From the NCBI GenBank assembly GCA_937928005.1, contig CALFVD010000075.1:1-43868 (forward strand): a stretch of DNA of 43,868 nucleotides, read 5' to 3'. Source of the DNA: an uncultured Neomegalonema sp. (lineage in GTDB: Bacteria; Pseudomonadota; Alphaproteobacteria; Rhodobacterales; Rhodobacteraceae). Of this stretch, positions 25,412 to 33,005 are shown piece after piece. Position numbers and translations under genes: made by a program. The notes beneath the pieces were generated by a model. The model made no database searches. It was given only the letters and a program-made list of their open reading frames with translations, and was not told the origin of the DNA. Position 1 is the stretch's first letter; the number at the start of each line of letters is the position of its first letter.

Positions 25412-28400
25412 ATGGACGAGCGAATCGACCAAACAAAAAAAACCGGATGGGCGGCATTCATTGTGCGCACCCGTTGGCTCTGGGTGGTGTTGGGCCTTGC
25501 CTTGACGGTGGGGATGGGGATGGGGCTAGGCAAGCTGGGCTTTAACCCCGATGCCCGTGTGTTCTTCGCCGAGGAAAACCCTGACCGGGTGGCGCTTGAC
25601 GCTTTCGAGGCGGAATTTGCCAAGGACGACAACCTGATCCTCGTGATGAATGCGAAAGAAGGCGGGCTGTTCGAGCCTGAAATCTTGTCGGCCATCGGTG
25701 ATCTGACCGAAAAAGCATGGCTCCTACCCCATGTTCGCCGCGTCGATTCGCTGACGAATTTTCAGCATACCTACGCCACCGGCGACGAGATGATCGTCCG
25801 CGATTTGGTGCCTGATCCGGCCAATATTACAGCGGAAGACGCGGCAGAAGCACGCGAGATTGCCCTGACACGCCCCGAACTCGTCCATTCCTTGATCGAC
25901 CCGGATGCCCGGTTTGGTGCGATGCAGGTGATGTTCCGCCTGCCCGGCAAAAACCCCGAAACCGAAGTGCCGATGATCGTTGAGGAGACGCAGGCATTGG
26001 CCGCCGAGTTCCGCGCCGCACATCCCGATATCGAATTGCGCCTGACCGGCTCGGTGATGATTAACAATCAGTTCGCTGAATCCGGGCAAGATGACGCCGG
26101 GTCACTGACGCCACTGATGTTCGGGGCGATTCTGCTGATCATCCTTATCGCCTTCCGTTCGTTACTGGGGATGTTGATGACCGTCTTGGTGATCGCCATG
26201 TCGGCGGTGATCGGGCTTGGGGCGCTTGGCTGGTCTGGGGTGCCGCTCAATTCGGTTACGGTGCTGGCCCCCCTCATCATTATGACTCTGGCGGTGGCGA
26301 GTGTGGTGCATATGCTGGCCAGCGTGCGACAGACGATGGTGGAGACGCCCGACCGGCGGGAATGGGCGCGGGTGGCGCTGGATGAGCATGGCGGCGAGAT
26401 TGCCGTTGCCTGTATCACCACCGCCATCGGCTTTCTGGCGCTGAACTTCTCGATTTCGCCGCCGTTTCGCCAGCTCGGTAATATCGTCGCCGTGGGTATC
26501 CTCGGCGCGCTGTTCCTGACCCTCACCTTCCTACCCGCTCTGATCGCCATCCTGCCGATGAAGCGGCGCACTGCGCTGGCCGCGACTGATCGCATTATGC
26601 TTCCCATCGCCGAATTCGTGATTGGTTGGCGCAAGCCCCTGCTGATCGGCATGAGTGCCATTGTCATCCTTTTCGCCTCTGGCATTCCAAAGCTGGCTTT
26701 GGAGGACGATTTCGTCCGCTATTTTGATGAACGATACGAATTCCGCCGTGATTCAGACTATTTCGAGCGCAATCTCGGCGGCATGAACATCATGGAATAC
26801 GCATTGCCCGCCGGGCGTAGCGACGGCATCAACGATCCGGCTTATCTCGCCTCCGTCAAAGACTTCACCGAATGGCTGCGAGATCAGCCAGAGATTACCC
26901 ATGTCCGCTCGATGACTGACGTAATTCAGCGGTTGAACATGAACATGCATGCCGACGATCCGGCCATGATGAAGCTGCCCGAAAATGAGATGGCGGCGGC
27001 GCAGTTCCTATTCCTTTACGAATTGTCCCTCGGCTATGGCATGGATCTGACCGACCAGATCAATGTCGACCGCTCCGCCATGCGCATTTCGGCCTCAATG
27101 GCCGAAGCTACGACAAGTGACATGCTGGCGCTGGATGCCAAGGCACAAGCTTGGCTGGCGGATAACGCCCCCGATATCGCCATTGCGCCCACTGGCATGA
27201 GTCAGGTGTTCAACCTCATCGCCTATCGCGATGTGAGGGCGATGCTTAGCGGGACTGTGCTGGCGCTAGTTGCGATTAGCTTTTTGATCTTGCTGATCCT
27301 ACGCGATGTGAAGCTGGGGCTGATCAGCCTGATCCCGAACCTCATCCCCGCCGCGATGGCTTTTGGCATCTGGGGTTATTCAGTTGGGGCGGTCACTCTT
27401 GCGATTGCCGTGGTCATTGCCATGACGTTGGGGATTGTGGTGGATGACACCGTGCATTTCCTCTCGAAATACAAAGAAGGCAAGCGCCTCGGCATGACCC
27501 CCGAAGATGCCGTGCGCCATTCCTTCTCGAAAGTCGGCATGGCCCTGTTCGTCACCACTTTTGCGCTGGTCGCGGGTTTTGCAATCCTTTCCACCTCTGG
27601 CTTTGCGGTGAATGGCGATATGGCCAAGCTGACCGCATTGACGATTTCACTCGCGCTGGTGGCCGACTTCCTGCTGCTGCCCGCGCTACTCATCACCATC
27701 GACAGGAGAGACACGATGACCGCCTCCCTCAAGACCGCCCCCGCCGCAATCGCAGCCCTTCTCGGCCTTGGAATGCTGGCCGCGCCGTCCCCCGCCTCCG
27801 CGCAATCAGCGGAAGCCAAAGGTCTATCCATCGTGCAGGAGGCCGAGCGCCGCGATTTGGGCTGGGGCGATTTCACCAATGATGGCGAAATGATCCTACG
27901 GGACTCGCGCGGCAACGAGACACGCCGTGTCTGGCGCGGCATGAACCTCGAACGCCCCGCCACCGCCGGGGAAGGCGACTGGTCCGTGATTGTCTTCTCT
28001 GCCCCCCGCGATATCTCTGGCACCGCCACATTGACCCAAGCGAAGATCGAACCTGCCGATGACGACCAATGGCTCTACCTGCCCGCCGTCAAGCGGGTGA
28101 AACGCATCTCCTCGTCGAACCGTACCGGCAAATTCGTCGGTTCAGAATTCTCCTTTGAGGATCTTGGCTCTCAGGAAGTCGAGGACAACACCTATAAATG
28201 GCTGCGCGATGAAGCCTGCCCCGGCGGCACGGGCCTGACCTGTCATGTGGTCGAGGGCTATCCGAAAAACGCGCGTTCCGGCTATTCCAAGCGGGTATCT
28301 TGGGTCGATACGACAAACTATAATCAGCATAAGACAGAGTTCTACAATCGGCGCGGCGATCTGGAAAAGACGCTGACGGCGACGGGCTATCAGCAATATG

Positions 28401-28549
28401 TGGGCAAATACTGGCGCCCATCCCGCCTTGATATGCAGAACGTCCAAACGGGCAAATCCACCACGTTGATGCAATCGAACTATAACTTTGGCACCGGCAT
28501 GAGCGAGGGTGATTTCAACGCCCAACGCCTACCCCGCCTGTCGCGGTGA
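25412..28549 (+). CDS. Fusion of MMPL/RND-type exporter with LolA-like outer-membrane lipoprotein-sorting protein
   Basis: 1045 residues from the ATG at 25412 (GGGAG 8 bases upstream; another ATG at 25394 lacks a site). Residues 1 to about 768 form a complete MMPL/RND permease: a first membrane segment, a periplasmic loop, a five-helix block, a second loop with YFDERYEFRRDSDYF, and a second block containing VVDDTVHFLSKYKEG. From residue 769 a second protein begins in frame: MTASLKTAPAAIAALLG, a normal signal peptide ending PASAQS, then a LolA-like domain (SKRVSWVDTTNYNQHKTEF, KYWRPSRLDM). The two are usually separate neighbouring genes. It heads a run with DUF2306, an outer-membrane barrel and TetR, suggesting lipid or lipoprotein export across the envelope. 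Confidence 0.88.
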   Translation: MDERIDQTKKTGWAAFIVRTRWLWVVLGLALTVGMGMGLGKLGFNPDARVFFAEENPDRVALDAFEAEFAKDDNLILVMNAKEGGLFEPEILSAIGDLTEKAWLLPHVRRVDSLTNFQHTYATGDEMIVRDLVPDPANITAEDAAEAREIALTRPELVHSLIDPDARFGAMQVMFRLPGKNPETEVPMIVEETQALAAEFRAAHPDIELRLTGSVMINNQFAESGQDDAGSLTPLMFGAILLIILIAFRSLLGMLMTVLVIAMSAVIGLGALGWSGVPLNSVTVLAPLIIMTLAVASVVHMLASVRQTMVETPDRREWARVALDEHGGEIAVACITTAIGFLALNFSISPPFRQLGNIVAVGILGALFLTLTFLPALIAILPMKRRTALAATDRIMLPIAEFVIGWRKPLLIGMSAIVILFASGIPKLALEDDFVRYFDERYEFRRDSDYFERNLGGMNIMEYALPAGRSDGINDPAYLASVKDFTEWLRDQPEITHVRSMTDVIQRLNMNMHADDPAMMKLPENEMAAAQFLFLYELSLGYGMDLTDQINVDRSAMRISASMAEATTSDMLALDAKAQAWLADNAPDIAIAPTGMSQVFNLIAYRDVRAMLSGTVLALVAISFLILLILRDVKLGLISLIPNLIPAAMAFGIWGYSVGAVTLAIAVVIAMTLGIVVDDTVHFLSKYKEGKRLGMTPEDAVRHSFSKVGMALFVTTFALVAGFAILSTSGFAVNGDMAKLTALTISLALVADFLLLPALLITIDRRDTMTASLKTAPAAIAALLGLGMLAAPSPASAQSAEAKGLSIVQEAERRDLGWGDFTNDGEMILRDSRGNETRRVWRGMNLERPATAGEGDWSVIVFSAPRDISGTATLTQAKIEPADDDQWLYLPAVKRVKRISSSNRTGKFVGSEFSFEDLGSQEVEDNTYKWLRDEACPGGTGLTCHVVEGYPKNARSGYSKRVSWVDTTNYNQHKTEFYNRRGDLEKTLTATGYQQYVGKYWRPSRLDMQNVQTGKSTTLMQSNYNFGTGMSEGDFNAQRLPRLSR
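27716..28549 (+). other. Possible internal translation unit: LolA-like secreted protein within the MMPL fusion
   Basis: AGGAGA lies 7 bases before the in-frame ATG at 27716, and the residues that follow form a standard signal peptide with cleavage expected after ASA (AQSAEAKG begins the mature part). The 277-residue product matches the stand-alone outer-membrane lipoprotein-sorting family in length. It may be made independently by internal initiation, or be released from the fusion by signal peptidase. No stop codon separates the two parts in this sequence. Confidence 0.65.
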
Positions 28550-28552
28550 CAG

Positions 28553-28972
28553 ATGAACGCCGCCGCTCTCTTTGACGCCGATACCCCCATCCCCAGCCAC
28601 GCGCTATTTGCGTTAACCGCTGTGGCGCTTGGGACATGGCAGGTACTCGGCACTAAGGGGACGCGGCGACATCGGATCGTCGGCTGGTTGTTTGTGGCCG
28701 GGATGACCTACGCCGCAGTATCCGCGCTATTTATCTCCGATCTCAAGACGTGGGGATATTTCAGCCCGATTCACCTGCTGATCCCTATCACTTTGGCCAG
28801 TTTGTTCTTCAGCGTGCGCGATGTGCGGCGCGGAAATATCAGAGGCCACGCACAAGGCATGGTGATCCTGTTCGTCCTCGCAGGTTTGGTGACGGGCGCA
28901 CTGACGTTCCTACCGGGGCGGGTCATGCATGAAACAGTCTTCGGAATCGCCAATGATGGAGCGATAGAATGA
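28553..28972 (+). CDS. DUF2306 family membrane protein
   Basis: 139 residues with four predicted membrane segments and the family features GTWQVLGTKGTRRHRIVGW near residue 29, SPIHLLIPITL near 72 and RGHAQGMVILF near 100 (conserved His residues). The function of the family is unknown; heme or quinone association has been suggested for similar small four-helix proteins, which is inference only. It starts 3 bases after the fusion gene and overlaps the next gene by ATGA, so it belongs to the same transcript. Confidence 0.8.
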   Translation: MNAAALFDADTPIPSHALFALTAVALGTWQVLGTKGTRRHRIVGWLFVAGMTYAAVSALFISDLKTWGYFSPIHLLIPITLASLFFSVRDVRRGNIRGHAQGMVILFVLAGLVTGALTFLPGRVMHETVFGIANDGAIE

Positions 28973-30378
28973 TGACACGGTATCACGCGATATGTCCCCT
29001 CCATCCTAGCGGGGGAGGTCTAGGGTGGGGGGGTCACTCCGCCTGCGATACGGTGACTAGTGGAAAGATCCCCCTCCCAGCCTCCCCCCGAAATGGGGGG
29101 AGGGGTCACACTGCCCTTGCGGCAATTCTAACCCTAACCCTCCTCGCCACCCCCACCGCCGCCGAAGAACTGCTCGGTGCCGATTTTGCCGAATTGCGGG
29201 GCGAGGTATCGGTCGAGACGATCCTGTTTCCCGAAGGCCCCCTGTTCGCGGGTCAGGACCATAATAGCCTCTCCTTCGCCTTTGAGCCGACCGGCACCCT
29301 CGAATGGAATGACGTTGAGGTACTCGGCGGCGCTGATATCACCGCCTCAATCCGTCCTTTCCTTCGGATTGACACGGCGGATGAAGAACGCACCCATTTC
29401 GACCTGCGCGAAGCCAAACTCGACCTGCGCTTCGGCAATACCGACGTGACCATCGGCAACGATATCGTCTTCTGGGGCAAGACCGAGATTGATCAGATTG
29501 TCGATATCGTCAATCAGGTCGATGCGGTCGAGGGCACCGATGGCGAGGATAAGCTTGGCCAGCCCATGGTCGCCATACGCCGCATTTTGGAATTCGGTGA
29601 TTTCAGCGGACAGGCCAGCGTCTTCTACTTCCCTTATTTCCGCGAACGCACATTTCTGGGCGAGGAATCGCGGTTTCGTTCCGGCTTGCTGGTCGATGGC
29701 GATGATGCCCGCTATGAGACAGGCGCAGAGGAATGGACGCCCAGTTTTGCCGCGCGCCTCGCCGGATTCTACGGCGATTTCGATGTTGGTTTCCATGCCT
29801 ATCACGGCCTCAGCCGCGACCCGGCCTTTGAGGTGAGCAGCGCAACCCTTATCGGCGGGCAAATCGTCCCCACGAGCCTACGCCCCGTCTATGGCCGCAT
29901 TACGCAAGTAGGCTTTGACGGGCAATACACCTCCGGCGCGACCTTATGGAAAGCCGAAGCCATAGGCCGCTTTGACCAGCGCAACCTCGCCTTTGAGGAA
30001 GAGGATTACGTTGCCGCCATCGCCGGAGTCGAGCATACGCTCTATGGCATCGGCGGCACCAATTTCGACCTCGGCCTGATCGCCGAATATGCCTATGACA
30101 GCCGGGGCGACGAGGCGCTAACGCCTTTCCAGAACGATGCGGTTATCGGCGCACGCCTTGCCCTCAATGATGCGCAGGATACTTCCGCCCTGCTCACGGC
30201 GGCCATCGACACCGAAACCGCCGAAACCGCGCTACGCCTTGAAGGCGAGCGGCGGCTGGGTGATAGTTTCAAGCTCTCTATCGTTGGGCAAACCTTCCTG
30301 AACACCGACGATGCCTCGTTTCTGGATGACCTGCGCGACGACCATTCGCTGCGCCTGACCCTATCGGCATTTTGGTAG
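28969..30378 (+). CDS. Outer-membrane beta-barrel protein
   Basis: 469 residues. The hydrophobic signal core (LAAILTLTLLATPTAA) starts only near residue 50, because a G/C-tract palindromic repeat has been inserted in frame after the first nine codons. The mature part shows alternating strands typical of a barrel, repeated FDLREAKLDLRFGNTDVTIG-like segments, a VFWGKTEIDQ segment, and ends with LRLTLSAFW, an aromatic C-terminal residue as expected for BAM targets. It resembles DUF1302-type porin-like proteins found with MMPL exporters. It overlaps the DUF2306 gene (ATGA) and the TetR gene. It is probably the outer-membrane component of the export cluster. Confidence 0.75.
   Translation: MMTRYHAICPLHPSGGGLGWGGHSACDTVTSGKIPLPASPRNGGRGHTALAAILTLTLLATPTAAEELLGADFAELRGEVSVETILFPEGPLFAGQDHNSLSFAFEPTGTLEWNDVEVLGGADITASIRPFLRIDTADEERTHFDLREAKLDLRFGNTDVTIGNDIVFWGKTEIDQIVDIVNQVDAVEGTDGEDKLGQPMVAIRRILEFGDFSGQASVFYFPYFRERTFLGEESRFRSGLLVDGDDARYETGAEEWTPSFAARLAGFYGDFDVGFHAYHGLSRDPAFEVSSATLIGGQIVPTSLRPVYGRITQVGFDGQYTSGATLWKAEAIGRFDQRNLAFEEEDYVAAIAGVEHTLYGIGGTNFDLGLIAEYAYDSRGDEALTPFQNDAVIGARLALNDAQDTSALLTAAIDTETAETALRLEGERRLGDSFKLSIVGQTFLNTDDASFLDDLRDDHSLRLTLSAFW
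28994..29107. repeat. G/C-tract palindromic repeat inserted within a coding region
   Basis: Two hairpins bracket a central part: CCCCTCC with GGGGGAGG near 28996-29018, and a perfect 9-bp stem CCTCCCCCC / GGGGGGAGG near 29081-29103. GGGTGGGGGG and CCCCCTCCC between them can also pair. This type of dispersed repeat is familiar from alphaproteobacterial genomes. It is translated in frame, encoding Gly/Pro-rich residues (about 9-46) ahead of the signal peptide core of the outer-membrane protein. Confidence 0.8.
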
Positions 30379-30989
30379 TGGCGGGCGAGGTACATCACTT
30401 CGTCGTGCGAGAGGGTCTGTCGCCCTCGCAGGCGGAGATTGTCCAGCATGCAGCGATCCTGTTCGGCACGTTCGGTTACACCAAGACCAATATTGGCGAA
30501 ATTGCCGAGCGGGTTGGCATGTCGCCGGGCAACCTCTACCGCCATTACCGTAACAAACAGGGCATCGGTGAGGAGGTTGTGCGCTGCTACCTCGCCCATG
30601 CCGAGCAGGTGCAGGCGGCGGCCATCGCAGCGGCGACCGGGCCAGAGGCACGCCTACGCGCGATGTTCGCCGAAGGGATCGGCGATTTGCTCGCAGCTCT
30701 GCGCGAAAACCCCCGCATGGTGGAGTTGGCCGACATGATCTGTGCCAGCGACAGCGGTATCCTACACAACCATATCACATGGAAGGTCGGCACCTTTGCG
30801 CGCTTGTTGCGCGAGGGGGTTGATGCGGGTGTATGGCGGATCGATGACCCGGATACGATGGCCGAGACCCTGCTTGACGCAAGCCGGGCCTTCTGGATGC
30901 CCATGGCCCTCGCCCAGCTAGACCCTGCACGGGTGCAAGGGCGGGTGACAAGTGTGCTCGATGCGCTGATCGCCGGATGGCGGATTTGA
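30378..30989 (+). CDS. TetR family transcriptional regulator
   Basis: 203 residues from a GTG at 30378 that overlaps the stop of the barrel gene (TAGTG). The N-terminal helix-turn-helix is clear: AAILFGTFGYTKTNIGEIA then RVGMSPGNLYRHYRNKQG. The C-terminal domain is a ligand-binding helical bundle with no recognised ligand. As the last gene of the run MMPL-LolA, DUF2306, barrel, TetR, it probably regulates that export cluster in response to a small molecule. Confidence 0.9.
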   Translation: MAGEVHHFVVREGLSPSQAEIVQHAAILFGTFGYTKTNIGEIAERVGMSPGNLYRHYRNKQGIGEEVVRCYLAHAEQVQAAAIAAATGPEARLRAMFAEGIGDLLAALRENPRMVELADMICASDSGILHNHITWKVGTFARLLREGVDAGVWRIDDPDTMAETLLDASRAFWMPMALAQLDPARVQGRVTSVLDALIAGWRI

Positions 30990-31079
30990 TACTGCTGGGC
31001 CAAATGACTGTTCCGTAGCTTCGGCCAAAGCGCCGGGGCTGCAAGTCATAGCGGTATAACGCCGTACTTTCACCACCCC

Positions 31080-31997
31080 TTACTCCCCCAAAAACGCCCT
31101 CACTGGACCAAGCGACACTCCGGGTGCCTCCTCCATCGGGACATGCCCGATATCCGGCAAGCGTACGAGCCGTGCATTGGGTAGGGCGGCGAGGTAATCT
31201 GAGGCATTACTGATTGGAATGAACCCATCCTCCTCGCCCCAAAGCAGCAGCACAGGCATCTCCATCCCCGATAGCAATGGTTTCGGGTCGACCAGCCGCG
31301 TCTGACGGAACCGCTCCAGCAGCGCCCCGCGCACCCCCGGTGCGCGCAGCAGGTCGTGGTAACGGCCCAGCGTCGTATCATCCAGCCGCGCCGGGTCTGC
31401 ATAAGCTCCCTCAAGGCTGGATCGCAGGAAAAAGCGCGGTAGCACGTATTCGACCACATTGAAGACCGGCGAAATCTCCGTCGCCTTGCCATACTCAAAG
31501 GGTGGGCTGGCAAACCCATCCGGCGCGACCAGCACGAGACGATCCACTCTGCCCGGATGCGCGGCGGCATAGGTCCATGCGATGCGCCCGCCCAGCGAAT
31601 TGCCGATGATCGCCGCCCGCGCCACGCCCAGATCATCCATCAGCGCATTGAGGATCAGCACCGTGCGGGCATCGGTATATTCTCCCGTCGGATCAGGTGG
31701 CGACAGGCCCGATCCGGGCAGGTCGAAGCGGATCACCCGGAACTCATCTTCCAGCGCCGTCGCCCATGGCTGCCATGTATGCAGGCTGGACGCGACCCCG
31801 TGGATCATAATCACCGCCCGCGCATCCCTCGGCCCCGTATCACGCACATGCAGGCGCGTGCCCGCAATCTTACGCATATCGGCAGGTGTAGCCAGATAGC
31901 GCGCCTCCAGCGTCTCACGCGATAGGTCGGGCGTCCATGCACATCCCGCCGCCACGAGCGCCAGCGCCAGCACGCTGAACAGAGCCTTGCGCTTCAT
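31080..31997 (-). CDS. Alpha/beta hydrolase lipoprotein
   Basis: 305 residues. The ATG at 31997 gives a lipoprotein signal MKRKALFSVLALALVAAGC with the lipid-modified Cys at 19. The hydrolase core has the oxyanion segment MIHGVASS, nucleophile elbow GNSLGG, acid LLWGEEDGFIP and catalytic His in DIGHVPMEE, so the Ser-Asp-His triad is complete. The substrate is unknown (ester, amide or epoxide). It overlaps the CPBP protease gene by ATGA at 31994-31997, indicating coupling. It is expected on the periplasmic side of a membrane. Confidence 0.9.
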   Translation of the reverse strand: MKRKALFSVLALALVAAGCAWTPDLSRETLEARYLATPADMRKIAGTRLHVRDTGPRDARAVIMIHGVASSLHTWQPWATALEDEFRVIRFDLPGSGLSPPDPTGEYTDARTVLILNALMDDLGVARAAIIGNSLGGRIAWTYAAAHPGRVDRLVLVAPDGFASPPFEYGKATEISPVFNVVEYVLPRFFLRSSLEGAYADPARLDDTTLGRYHDLLRAPGVRGALLERFRQTRLVDPKPLLSGMEMPVLLLWGEEDGFIPISNASDYLAALPNARLVRLPDIGHVPMEEAPGVSLGPVRAFLGE

Positions 31998-32905
31998 GCG
32001 GTCTTCCCCCTCGGAAACAGGAACAGGACGATCCCCAGCATCGCGATGCCCATCGCCAGATCGAACGCAAACATCTGCGTCAGCGTATCCGGCCCAAACA
32101 CCCAAAGTTCAAAGCCGAACGCCGCCCCCTCGATACCAAAGACGCAGAAGGCGAGGATATTGTTGGTGACATGCAACCCGATGGCCGCGCCCAGTCCCCC
32201 CGTGCGCCAGACCATCGCCGCCATAATCAATCCGAACACACCGATATGCACCAGAATCCGCCACATCATCGCCGGATCCATGCTTTCATCGTAATGCAAC
32301 GCCGTGAATAGCAGGGTTGGAAAAACCGCCCAGACCAGCGGATTACGCGACCAAACGGCGCATTGCTGAAGAAGATAGCCCCGGAACATCAATTCCTCCG
32401 ACGTCGCCTGAATTACGACACCCAAGATGATCGGCACCAGCCAAATCAGCCATAATCCAAGCGCAAGTTCCGTCCGCTGCGGCGGGCCGAGAACAACGCT
32501 ATAGGTGGCGATGCTGATCACATGAAAGCCCAGCGCCAGTAACACCCCCGCCAGCACATTGCGCCCCTGCGGCCTGCGCGACGGATGGTAGAGCGTGCCA
32601 AAGGGACGCCGGTGCAACAGGCGCAGCACGACCCACAGCCCAACCCATGCGCCAAGGAATGTCATCAAAAAGATGAACACACCTTCGGGCGGCATTACCC
32701 GCCCCTCCTGCCCGAACATCGCGGCGACCGACCGGTCCAACCCTACCGGTTCCAACCACCCCTCGCCCAGCGCGGTCAGAAGAAGGATCGCCAATCCGAA
32801 CCAGAACACGGCGACGAGCATGATGCCCAGCAATACCCGCCACCATGCGCCCCGTGCACGGGCCGGGGCGATATAGGCGTCGAGCGGATCGAATATGTCT
32901 GTCAC
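31994..32905 (-). CDS. CPBP family intramembrane metalloprotease
   Basis: 303 residues from a GTG at 32905 with AGGGA upstream; the open frame reaches 33040 but would cover the start of the divergent helicase gene. It has about seven to eight membrane segments with CPBP motifs: SEELMFRGYLLQ (EExxxR), FTALHYDES (His) and GLHVTNN (HxxxN). Family members are membrane-embedded proteases related to Rce1, often in prenyl-protein processing or bacteriocin immunity. The specific role is unknown. It is coupled to the lipoprotein hydrolase gene. Confidence 0.87.
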   Translation of the reverse strand: MTDIFDPLDAYIAPARARGAWWRVLLGIMLVAVFWFGLAILLLTALGEGWLEPVGLDRSVAAMFGQEGRVMPPEGVFIFLMTFLGAWVGLWVVLRLLHRRPFGTLYHPSRRPQGRNVLAGVLLALGFHVISIATYSVVLGPPQRTELALGLWLIWLVPIILGVVIQATSEELMFRGYLLQQCAVWSRNPLVWAVFPTLLFTALHYDESMDPAMMWRILVHIGVFGLIMAAMVWRTGGLGAAIGLHVTNNILAFCVFGIEGAAFGFELWVFGPDTLTQMFAFDLAMGIAMLGIVLFLFPRGKTA

Positions 32906-33005
32906 GTCTTTCCCTGCCCTGCGAATGCTGGAGTGGACAAGTATCACATCCGGCGCAGATAACACGTACCCCAAGGGTGGCACAAAACGCAGGCAGATCG
33001 AGGAT

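Noticed and set aside
26068-28029. Long minus-strand reading frames antisense to the MMPL fusion
   Set aside because: They mirror the codon structure of the MMPL gene, are rich in Arg/Ser/Pro, and match no family; they result from high GC content.
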